From: Stercoripulliclostridium_A sp045535235
GTDB lineage: Bacteria; Bacillota; Clostridia; Christensenellales; DTU072
Direction: 5' to 3'
DNA length: 38,295 nt
Assembly: GCA_045535235.1 (NCBI GenBank)
Contig: JAZSLG010000010.1
Coordinates: 1 to 38,295, forward strand
Part shown: one piece after another, positions 1-6,272 of the stretch
Numbering within the stretch: position 1 is the stretch's first letter
Layout: every line of letters starts with the position of its first letter
The notes under the pieces: model-generated
The model's database searches: none
The model's input: the letters and a program-made list of their open reading frames with translations, nothing else
What the model was told of the DNA's origin: nothing
Position numbers and translations under genes: made by a program

Positions 1-414
1 AACCTCACTTCCAAGGTAGTAGTACTCATGGGTGACGGTGAGCAAAATGAAGGTTCCGTTTGGGAAGCCGCTATGGCAGGCGCTCACTACAAATTACAAA
101 ATCTTATTGCAATAGTCGACCGTAACAAGCTAATGATAGATGGCCCTACCGAGCAAGTAATGGGCATTGACCCCATTGACAAAAAATACGAAGCTTTCGG
201 TTGGCACGTTATAGTATGCAATGGTAACGATATGGCGGACGTTGACCGCGCGCTTAGTGAAGCTTGGGCGCACGAAGGAAAGCCCGTTGCAATCATATCT
301 AATACCGAAAAGGGATACGGCGTAAAACGTTTCCAAGGTAAAGTTCCATGGCACTACGGTTCCATGAACTCCGACTTGTATAAAGAAGCTATCGCCGATA
401 TTGAAAGTCTATAA
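1..414 (+). CDS. Transketolase, N-terminal (TPP-binding) subunit, 5'-truncated
   Basis: This is the C-terminal part of the thiamine-diphosphate-binding subunit of a split transketolase of the non-oxidative pentose phosphate pathway, a cytosolic enzyme. The reading frame is open from the first base (NLTSKVVVLMGDGEQNEG), so the gene starts left of the window and the ATG at 28 is internal. The GDG of the thiamine-diphosphate motif is followed about 27 residues later by DRNKL, as the family requires, and EGSVWEAAMAGAHY is the usual helix after the motif. It ends in TAA, and an AAGGAGGG ribosome binding site follows directly for the next gene 12 bases on, so the two subunits are made from one message. 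Two-gene transketolases are typical of Clostridia and Archaea. The family call is secure. Confidence 0.93.
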   Translation, partial: NLTSKVVVLMGDGEQNEGSVWEAAMAGAHYKLQNLIAIVDRNKLMIDGPTEQVMGIDPIDKKYEAFGWHVIVCNGNDMADVDRALSEAWAHEGKPVAIISNTEKGYGVKRFQGKVPWHYGSMNSDLYKEAIADIESL

Positions 415-426
415 GGAGGGATAATT

Positions 427-1434
427 ATGGCAGAAGGCACTACTTGGACAACTTACGACGCCAATAAAATGACGTCAAAAGAAATATATGGTAAAGTTCT
501 TGCGGAACTGGGAGAAACCAACGATAAAATAGTGGGCGTTACCGCCGACCTAGCAAAATCAACCAATATAGGAAACTTTGGCGACAGATTCCCTGATAGA
601 CTTTTTAACGTTGGCATTGCAGAGCAAAATCTATTCGGTGTTGCAGCGGGATTAGCCAAGACCGGTCTTATCCCATTTGCTTCCACCTTTGCTATTTTTG
701 CTTGCATGCGTGGTGGTGAACAAATTAGAACGGATATCGCTTACCAAAATCTACCCGTAAAAGTTATTGCAACCCATGGCGGTTTGAGCTTTGGTCCTGC
801 AGGCACCACCCACCATTGTATAGAAGACTACGCTATCATGCGCGCAATCCCCAATATGACGGTAGTTATCCCCGCAGACGGATTTGAAACCGCCAAAGCA
901 GTTCGTGCTTGCGTAAACGTAGACGGCCCATTTTACATGCGCGTTGGTAGAGGTTTTGAACCCCCAATGCACGACGACGAAGACTTTGACTTTGAAATTG
1001 GCAAAGCCATGATGCTTAAGGACGGAAGCGATATTACCGTTATTACTTGCGGTATCCCCACCCTTCAAGCGAGAGAGGCCGCGCGTGATTTGGAAGCCGA
1101 GGGTATTAGCGTAAGGGTATTAAATATGCATACCCTTAAACCCATAGACAAAGAGGCTATTATGCAAGCGGTCGTCGATACTAGACGCATCCTTACCGTT
1201 GAAGAACACAATATCGTGGGCGGTCTTGGCGATGCCGTTGCAGCAGTTATCGCAGAATCCGGCAAAGGTTGTGCCTTTACTAAGCTTGGTATCCCCGACG
1301 AATACGGCGTTATAGGTTATCCGGAGGATTTGTATGCAAGATATAAACTCGACTCCACCGGTATAGCGGAAACGGTAAAAGAACTATTAGGTAAAGAAAT
1401 CGAAGCCGACGAAGACTGGGAAGACGAAGATTAA
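427..1434 (+). CDS. Transketolase, C-terminal subunit
   Basis: This 335-residue protein carries the pyrimidine-binding and C-terminal domains of a split transketolase and should form the active enzyme with the product of the gene directly upstream. Visible family motifs are FNVGIAEQNLFGVAAGLA (with the catalytic Glu of the cofactor site), THGGLSFGPAGTTHHCIEDY and AIPNMTVVIPAD. The C-terminal domain follows (GSDITVITCGIPTLQAREAA to VEEHNIVGGLGDAVAAVI). The length fits C-terminal transketolase subunits of about 310-335 residues. A 1-deoxyxylulose-5-phosphate synthase fragment is less likely because the partner gene ends just upstream. The start is supported by GGAGGG seven bases upstream. The tail is strongly acidic (EADEDWEDED), a lineage-specific extension. 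Confidence 0.94.
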   Translation: MAEGTTWTTYDANKMTSKEIYGKVLAELGETNDKIVGVTADLAKSTNIGNFGDRFPDRLFNVGIAEQNLFGVAAGLAKTGLIPFASTFAIFACMRGGEQIRTDIAYQNLPVKVIATHGGLSFGPAGTTHHCIEDYAIMRAIPNMTVVIPADGFETAKAVRACVNVDGPFYMRVGRGFEPPMHDDEDFDFEIGKAMMLKDGSDITVITCGIPTLQAREAARDLEAEGISVRVLNMHTLKPIDKEAIMQAVVDTRRILTVEEHNIVGGLGDAVAAVIAESGKGCAFTKLGIPDEYGVIGYPEDLYARYKLDSTGIAETVKELLGKEIEADEDWEDED

Positions 1435-1447
1435 AAAGGAGACGCGT

Positions 1448-2407
1448 ATGAGTAATATAGCCGATAAGAACGACGTTCTTGCTGCAAAGTTATACTTTAC
1501 GGCGGCTTTTCCAGTAATGAAAATACCGCTAACCGAGGACCCAAAGCAAGTAAAAAAGTTTGAAAATATAAACGCCGTCGTGGGTTTCAAAGCTCACGAC
1601 GACGAAAATCCCCTTGCTTGCCACATTGTTTTCTTAACCGAAAGCAAAGTGGAAGAATTAAATGCTAAACTAAAAGCTGAAGCCCAAAATCCCGACGAGG
1701 TTAAAGAGCTAAAACGCTTTAAGGTCTACCAAGGCGAATACGACGGCAGATTTGAGGGTATAGAGTATATCAACTTTGAATTCAAATCAATAAAAAGTTT
1801 ACTTGGCGTTTTCAAAGGAAACACCCCTTTTGAAATGCTTGGAATAGTAGCTCCCTTACTCAAAAACATAACGAAAAAAGCTACTTTACCCTTCCTATTC
1901 CTAATGCTAACCCTAACAAAAATGATGCCTAGCAATAACCCGAGTGACAAAGACCCTTGGGAACAATACCTAAAGGTAAAAATGTCACTTTATATGATAA
2001 CTACGGCAATGAGTAGAGCAACCAAATTTGGTTGGACTCCACTAGTTGATTGGACGGCAAAGCAAACGGATAGAATATACCAATTCAAGGTTGGCGCTAC
2101 CTACGATAAAAACGGTAAAGAAATTTATCCCCCTATCGCAGCATATCTTAGAGTAAAAGCGGGCAAGACCAAAGCCGGTCGTGGAGAATACGAAAGAAAA
2201 CGTCCCTTCGTACTATTTGATTTTACCAATCCCGATGGATGCCTAGCAGTGCTTTCCGGCAGATACGAATTCGTTGAAGCTGCCACTCGCGGATGTATTG
2301 CAATAGTTGGCGCAGGTGACTCTTACGCAGTACAGTTTAACAATTTGATGACCAAGTTGCAGAACATGCTAATCCCTTCCAAGTTTGTCGAAGAAACGGA
2401 AATTTAG
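1448..2407 (+). CDS. Uncharacterised protein, possibly SCP2-like lipid-binding
   Basis: This 319-residue protein has no signal peptide. An AAGGAG site sits six bases before its ATG, and it begins 13 bases after the transketolase stop, so it is probably part of that operon. A hydrophobic stretch lies near residues 125-155 (PFEMLGIVAPLL and LPFLFLMLTLTKMM). The C-terminal third (AAYLRVKAGKTKAGRGEYER, then a DGCLAVLSGRYEFVEAATRG segment and an amphipathic end) resembles SCP2-like sterol/lipid-binding domains as I remember them. This is a weak match made by eye. Its link to transketolase may be only co-transcription. If it is not SCP2-like I cannot name it. Confidence 0.6.
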   Translation: MSNIADKNDVLAAKLYFTAAFPVMKIPLTEDPKQVKKFENINAVVGFKAHDDENPLACHIVFLTESKVEELNAKLKAEAQNPDEVKELKRFKVYQGEYDGRFEGIEYINFEFKSIKSLLGVFKGNTPFEMLGIVAPLLKNITKKATLPFLFLMLTLTKMMPSNNPSDKDPWEQYLKVKMSLYMITTAMSRATKFGWTPLVDWTAKQTDRIYQFKVGATYDKNGKEIYPPIAAYLRVKAGKTKAGRGEYERKRPFVLFDFTNPDGCLAVLSGRYEFVEAATRGCIAIVGAGDSYAVQFNNLMTKLQNMLIPSKFVEETEI

Positions 2408-2421
2408 GAAACCAAAACAGT

Positions 2422-2455
2422 AAAAAGCAGTGCCGAAAGCACTGCTTTTTTATTT
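2422..2455 (+). terminator. Rho-independent terminator of the transketolase operon
   Basis: A perfect 12-bp stem (AAAAAGCAGTGC, loop CGAAA, then GCACTGCTTTTT) is followed by more T residues. It begins 15 bases after the stop codon of the 319-residue gene. The A-run and T-run could also allow some termination from the opposite strand. Confidence 0.92.
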
Positions 2456-2460
2456 ATTTT

Positions 2461-2588
2461 GCTCTTGTGTTAGAGTACGATTAGACTTTGATTTTTGGAT
2501 GAGATACGACGGAAAGACAAAATAGTCCGAAGGGAGTTTACTAGAAGTAAATGACCAAGGAATATTTTAACTTTCCTAAGTAGGTCGC
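2461..2588. repeat. Direct repeat copy 1 (128 bp, hairpin-forming)
   Basis: First of two copies that differ at only 2 of 128 positions (T2526 versus A2686, and A2546 versus G2706). Within the unit, CGAC+GGAAAG (2507-2516) can pair with CTTTCC (2571-2576) and GTCG (2584-2587). AAAATA (2519-2524) pairs with TATTTT (2563-2568). TTTACT (2537-2542) pairs with AGTAAA (2546-2551) around an AGA loop. A small CTCT/AGAG hairpin lies at 2462-2475. There is no intrinsic-terminator T-run after the fold on either strand. The unit could be a MITE-like element, a repetitive extragenic palindrome or a structured RNA. I do not recognise the family. Confidence 0.9.
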
Positions 2589-2620
2589 CAAAAACCTTGT
2601 GATTTTCTTTATCACCTCAT

Positions 2621-2748
2621 GCTCTTGTGTTAGAGTACGATTAGACTTTGATTTTTGGATGAGATACGACGGAAAGACAAAATAGACCGAAGGGAGTTTA
2701 CTAGAGGTAAATGACCAAGGAATATTTTAACTTTCCTAAGTAGGTCGC
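2621..2748. repeat. Direct repeat copy 2 (128 bp, hairpin-forming)
   Basis: Second copy, 160 bp downstream of the first in the same orientation. A 32-bp spacer (2589-2620) separates them and contains a small GTGAT/ATCAC hairpin. The long fold of copy 1 is kept. The A-to-G change at 2706 turns a U-A pair into a U-G pair in plus-strand RNA, while the change at 2686 loses one inner pair. Beyond the repeat this copy runs into a sequence complementary to its own 5' part. Confidence 0.9.
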
Positions 2749-2766
2749 AAAAAAGCAAAGTCTAAT
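2640..2766. repeat. Imperfect inverted-repeat element with 11-bp ends, reaching into trkH
   Basis: ATTAGACTTTG at 2640-2650 is exactly complementary to CAAAGTCTAAT at 2756-2766, and TTTTTG just inside pairs with CAAAAA. Repeat copy 2 therefore sits inside an imperfect palindrome of about 127 bp, the size and shape of a miniature inverted-repeat element. The right end covers the trkH stop codon (2762-2764). Copy 1 carries the left end (2480-2490) but not the matching right end. No target-site duplication is obvious by eye. Confidence 0.6.
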
Positions 2767-4210
2767 TCTTACGCCAAGTATTTGGAACAAACAATAATAA
2801 TATTGGGAATATCTCAAGTCTTCCTGCGAGCATATTAACAATTAATACTAAGGTACTAAAATTAGAATATCCACTAAAGTTCCCAAGAGGACCTACTAGC
2901 TCTAAGCCTGGGCCAACGTTGTTAAAGCAGGTTAAAACTGCGGAAAGATTGGTTACAATACCACCGTAGCCTTCAATAGAAATGAGTAAAACGGAAATTA
3001 CGATAATTCCCACGTAGGCAACCAAATAGGTTTTGGTGTTACGAATGGTATCTTCGGACAAAATATCCCCATCCAATTTAGTCTTGATAACCTGTCTGGG
3101 ATGCAACATTTTACGCAAATCGGTCACAGAAGATTTTGATAATATTAACATTCTTGATATCTTAAATCCGCCTGCGGTAGAACCGGCACAAGCACCTATT
3201 ACTATAAGGAATAGTAATATTATCTTTGCAAAGGTCGGCCAGGCATCAAAATTCGCAGTAGTATAGCCAGTCGTTGTAATTATGGAGGTAACTTGGAAGA
3301 AAGAATATCTTAATGCCTCGCCAAAATTATTGTATAGGGTCATTATATCTAACGCAATTAAAATGGTAGCGATTATAACGATTATAAAATAAGCTCTAAT
3401 CTCTTCCATTTTTATAACATCGCTAAATTTTTTAATTAGAATCAAATAGTATACGTTAAAGTTTATGCCAAAGATAAACATGAATACCGCGGTAACCATT
3501 TCCAAATATACGCTATTATAATGCGCTATGGAATTGTTCCATACACCAAATCCACCCGTTCCCGCAATACCTAGTGCAGTACAAATGGAGTCGAATACCG
3601 GCATTTTGCCGGCTACCAAAAAGATGAAACAAGCAACTGTTAAAACTGTATAAATAGCATATAGAATACGTGCGGTAAGATTCATTTTGGAAACGAGCTT
3701 ACCTACGTTTGGGCCAGTCGACTCGGCACGTAGAATATGCATACTACCACCCTCTTGATTTGGTAATAGAGCAAGCACGAAAACAAGTATTCCCATACCA
3801 CCAATCCAATGCATGAGCGAACGCCAAAAGAGTATGGAATGAGGCATTATTTCCAAGTCTTGTATTACGGTAGCACCGGTAGTGGTAAAACCAGAAACCG
3901 CCTCAAAGAACGCTTCAAAGAAATTGGGTAAGGCTCCCGAAATCATGAAAGGAACCGAGCCTACAAGAGACATCATTACCCAAGCAAGAGCCGTTATAAC
4001 AAACCCTTCCCTTGCATACAAAAGTATTTCTTTGGGCTTCACAAAAATGACGATTGGAACACCAATCACAATTAAACATGCTACCGGAATAAGAAATGAA
4101 AGCCATTTCCCTTCTTGATAAACAAGGTCTACTATGATAGGAAAACATAGTAGTATTGCCTCAAGTAAAAGTATTCTTCCCAGTACGTTAACAACTGCTT
4201 TGTAGTTCAT
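2762..4210 (-). CDS. trkH: Potassium uptake channel subunit TrkH/KtrB
   Basis: This integral membrane protein of 482 residues forms the ion pathway of a Trk/Ktr potassium uptake system. The four selectivity-filter loops are visible: TTTGATV (109-115), GTGGFG (217-222), TTTGYTT (312-318) and NNVGPG (430-435), each between hydrophobic helices. The end (LAGRLEIFPILLLFVPNTWRKN) matches the normal TrkH C-terminus, so the gene is complete, although its stop codon lies inside the inverted end of a repeat element. It starts 2 bases after the stop of trkA. No strong ribosome binding site is seen, so translational coupling to trkA, the cytosolic gating partner, is likely. No U-rich terminator was found beyond it. 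Transcription probably ends in or near the repeats. Confidence 0.95.
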   Translation of the reverse strand: MNYKAVVNVLGRILLLEAILLCFPIIVDLVYQEGKWLSFLIPVACLIVIGVPIVIFVKPKEILLYAREGFVITALAWVMMSLVGSVPFMISGALPNFFEAFFEAVSGFTTTGATVIQDLEIMPHSILFWRSLMHWIGGMGILVFVLALLPNQEGGSMHILRAESTGPNVGKLVSKMNLTARILYAIYTVLTVACFIFLVAGKMPVFDSICTALGIAGTGGFGVWNNSIAHYNSVYLEMVTAVFMFIFGINFNVYYLILIKKFSDVIKMEEIRAYFIIVIIATILIALDIMTLYNNFGEALRYSFFQVTSIITTTGYTTANFDAWPTFAKIILLFLIVIGACAGSTAGGFKISRMLILSKSSVTDLRKMLHPRQVIKTKLDGDILSEDTIRNTKTYLVAYVGIIVISVLLISIEGYGGIVTNLSAVLTCFNNVGPGLELVGPLGNFSGYSNFSTLVLIVNMLAGRLEIFPILLLFVPNTWRKN

Positions 4211-4212
4211 AA

Positions 4213-5565
4213 TTATCTAATAATATCTTCTAATCCGCTAACGTGTTTTTCCGTAGTAACTATTAACACTTCATCGCCTTCCATAAATACAGTGTCCCCG
4301 GTAGGAATAATAAATTCTCCCCCCCTAACAATACCGTTAACAAGAAAGTTCTTTTTGATATTAAGTTCTTTTAGCGGGATACTCTTGTATCCAAACGCAC
4401 CCGTTACAGTAAACTCCAAAGCCTCGACTTTGTCATGTATCTTGTAAAGTTGATTGATGCGCGTTTTACCCGCAGAAGCAATTTCTCTAACAAATCTTAC
4501 TACCGAGGAAGCAATAATAGTGCGAGGGCTTAAAACTGAGTCTAGCCCCAAGTGACTTACCATTTGACTAATGGTAGGACGGTCAACCTTGGTAATAACC
4601 TTAGCTACCTTTTTGCGCGTTGCATACAATGAAACGATAACGTTTTCCTCGTCCATGCCGGTAAGTGTTACAACGGCGTTACTCTTATCGATGCCCTCTT
4701 CATCAAGGACTTCGTGGTCGGTTCCGTCGCCGTGCAAAATAGTAGCTTCGGGAAGTTCCTCGCTAAGCCACTCGCAACGAGCCTCGTCCTTTTCTATAAT
4801 TTTAACCGAAACTTTGCTTGCTATTAATTCTTTTGCGAGATAATAAGCTATTTTACCGCCACCAATAATAAACACCGAACGAGCGCGTCTACGGAAGGTT
4901 TGGGTCTTTTTGGAAAAATCGGTAATACCCTTTTCACTCGCGGTAAGATGGATAACGTCTCCCTCTTGAATAATAAAATCACCGCGTGGAATATATCCCT
5001 TGTTATCTCTAATAACTGCGCTAAAAAGTGCGTTAACGTTAAAATCACGATTAATCTCCATAACTGATTTACCAATCATAGGATTATCTTTTTTAACCTT
5101 AAACTCCACCATAACGGCGGCGCCGTCTGCAAATCTTTCTATATTGACCGCCGTTGGGAAAGACAATATCTCGGCAATTTCCTCCGCGGTACGAAGTTCA
5201 GGGTTAAACCACATGTCAAGGTCAAGTTCCCCTTTCATATATTCCATTTCCATGAAATACTCGGGGTCTCTTACTCTAGCAATCGTGTGCGTTGCTCCCA
5301 TCTTTTTTGCAAGCATGCAACAAAGGATATTTAACTCGTCGCGAGAAGTACAAGCAATAACGAAATCGGCGCTAGATACGCCGGCTTCTTCCAAAATCAT
5401 TCTATCTGCTCCGCCACCGCAAACTCCCATAACGTCGTAGCGGTTAACGATTTGTTCAACAATTTTGGCATTCTTATCAACGATAACTATATCGTGCTTT
5501 TCTTTGGATAATTTTTCTACTAACGTTGCGCCGATTTTTCCTGCGCCTACGATTATAAGTCTCAT
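4213..5565 (-). CDS. trkA: Trk potassium uptake regulator TrkA (two RCK domains)
   Basis: This cytosolic regulatory subunit binds nucleotides and gates TrkH. At 450 residues it has the full double-RCK layout. The first Rossmann domain starts with IIVGAGKIGATL (3-14), followed by a TrkA-C domain (about 135-220). The second Rossmann domain has FIIGGGKIAYYL (about 232-243), followed by a second TrkA-C domain ending in EVLIVTTEKHVSGLEDIIR. The start is fixed by GAGGAG four bases before ATG. It is first in a two-gene operon with trkH and has its own promoter upstream (5601-5628). Confidence 0.95.
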   Translation of the reverse strand: MRLIIVGAGKIGATLVEKLSKEKHDIVIVDKNAKIVEQIVNRYDVMGVCGGGADRMILEEAGVSSADFVIACTSRDELNILCCMLAKKMGATHTIARVRDPEYFMEMEYMKGELDLDMWFNPELRTAEEIAEILSFPTAVNIERFADGAAVMVEFKVKKDNPMIGKSVMEINRDFNVNALFSAVIRDNKGYIPRGDFIIQEGDVIHLTASEKGITDFSKKTQTFRRRARSVFIIGGGKIAYYLAKELIASKVSVKIIEKDEARCEWLSEELPEATILHGDGTDHEVLDEEGIDKSNAVVTLTGMDEENVIVSLYATRKKVAKVITKVDRPTISQMVSHLGLDSVLSPRTIIASSVVRFVREIASAGKTRINQLYKIHDKVEALEFTVTGAFGYKSIPLKELNIKKNFLVNGIVRGGEFIIPTGDTVFMEGDEVLIVTTEKHVSGLEDIIR

Positions 5566-5600
5566 ATATCTCCTCGGATAATTTTAACTTTCTAAATGAT

Positions 5601-5628
5601 ATATTAGCACAAAATTAAAATATGTCAA
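5601..5628 (-). promoter_or_regulatory. Sigma-A-like promoter of trkA-trkH
   Basis: On the minus strand, TTGACA (5628-5623) is followed after 16 bp by TAATAT (5606-5601). The region is A/T-rich and leads into the GAGGAG site of trkA. The -35 box is perfect and the -10 box matches 4 of 6. Confidence 0.7.
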
Positions 5629-5638
5629 CTATATTTTG

Positions 5639-5685
5639 CGTGCGCACCAGCGCGCGAGAGTTAATCAAAAAGCTATGGCTTTTTG
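5639..5685 (-). terminator. Weak tandem hairpins after the Nudix gene
   Basis: Two stem-loops follow or overlap the Nudix stop codon. One is AAAAAGC, loop CATA, GCTTTTT (7-bp stem, 5685-5667 read on the minus strand), which includes the TAG. The other is a GC-rich stem around GCGC-TGGT-GCGC (near 5656-5640) followed by CAAAATATAG. Neither has a long U-run, so termination is probably partial. Confidence 0.4.
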
Positions 5686-6218
5686 TTTTCCAGTCTTAGC
5701 GCGTGGTATTTTAGTACCGCGTAAGCAGTTTTAGCATCTCTGATTTTTCCACTCATAACCATTTCGTATACTTCATCAAAAGGAATGCGAACCACGTCCA
5801 AAAATTCTCCTTCGTCAGGGTGTCTCTCACTTTGTTTAAGATTTGTCGCAACAAAAATATAAAGAGGCTCGTTGGTATACCCAGGTGTTGGGTAAAGTAA
5901 CCCAAACTCACGTATATCGCCATGCAATCCCGTTTCCTCCTCTAGTTCACGACGAACGGTAGCCAAAGGCGATTCACCCTCCTCCAGTTTACCGGCAGGA
6001 ATTTCCAATAGCTCTTCACGATAGGCGTAACGATATTGCCTTACAAGGTAAACGTAGTCATTTTCATCAATAGCAAGTACGCCTGCGCCACCACGATGCA
6101 CCACGTATTCACGTTTAGAAAATCTCCCATTGTGAGTTTGAATATCATCTACTTTTAAGGTTAAAATCTTTCCTTCGTAAATTACGTTTGATTTTATTTG
6201 TTTTTCTTCGTATGACAT
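5673..6218 (-). CDS. Nudix hydrolase, ADP-ribose pyrophosphatase type
   Basis: This cytosolic hydrolase of about 181 residues is expected to split ADP-ribose to AMP and ribose-5-phosphate. The Nudix box fits GX5EX7REUXEEXGU exactly: it begins with GKLEEGESPL at residue 76, continues with ATVRRELEEETGL, and ends at about 98. LLEIPAGK before it and LYPTPGYTNEPLYIFVA after it are typical of the NudF/ADPRase group. The ATG at 6218 (MSYEEKQIKS) is preferred over a TTG at 6254 because family members begin with a comparable KxIKSxxIYEGKI segment. The TTG lies only two bases from the GGAG and inside a hairpin. No good ribosome site precedes the ATG. It lies 55 bases after the mannosidase gene. Confidence 0.88.
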   Translation of the reverse strand: MSYEEKQIKSNVIYEGKILTLKVDDIQTHNGRFSKREYVVHRGGAGVLAIDENDYVYLVRQYRYAYREELLEIPAGKLEEGESPLATVRRELEEETGLHGDIREFGLLYPTPGYTNEPLYIFVATNLKQSERHPDEGEFLDVVRIPFDEVYEMVMSGKIRDAKTAYAVLKYHALRLENKKP

Positions 6219-6232
6219 ATACAAATAAGTAT

Positions 6233-6252
6233 GGGCTGGTTTTACCCAGCCC
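6233..6252 (-). other. Stem-loop between mannosidase and Nudix genes
   Basis: GGGCTGG and CCAGCCC form a perfect 7-bp GC-rich stem with a 6-base loop, 15 bases ahead of the Nudix ATG. An AAAGGAG sits just upstream of the stem. The following sequence (ATACTTATTTGTAT) is only moderately U-rich, so this may be a weak terminator for the mannosidase gene or a translation-control element for the Nudix gene. Confidence 0.5.
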
Positions 6253-6272
6253 AAAGCTCCTTTTAGTATGAA

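Noticed and set aside
2465..2620. Open frame of about 50 codons on the minus strand across each repeat copy
   Set aside because: Both differences between the two copies change the amino acid, there is no ribosome site, and the frame mirrors a sequence that makes a better hairpin than a protein.
2461..2748. CRISPR array
   Set aside because: There are only two units, each 128 bp, far longer than CRISPR repeats, and no cas genes are in the window.
2461..2748. Bidirectional intrinsic terminator
   Set aside because: The stems are long and A/T-rich with no T-run after them on either strand, and the plus-strand operon already has a strong terminator at 2422-2455.
6219..6254. TTG start for the Nudix gene at 6254
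   Set aside because: Only two bases separate it from the ribosome site, and the added residues do not resemble the family N-terminus.
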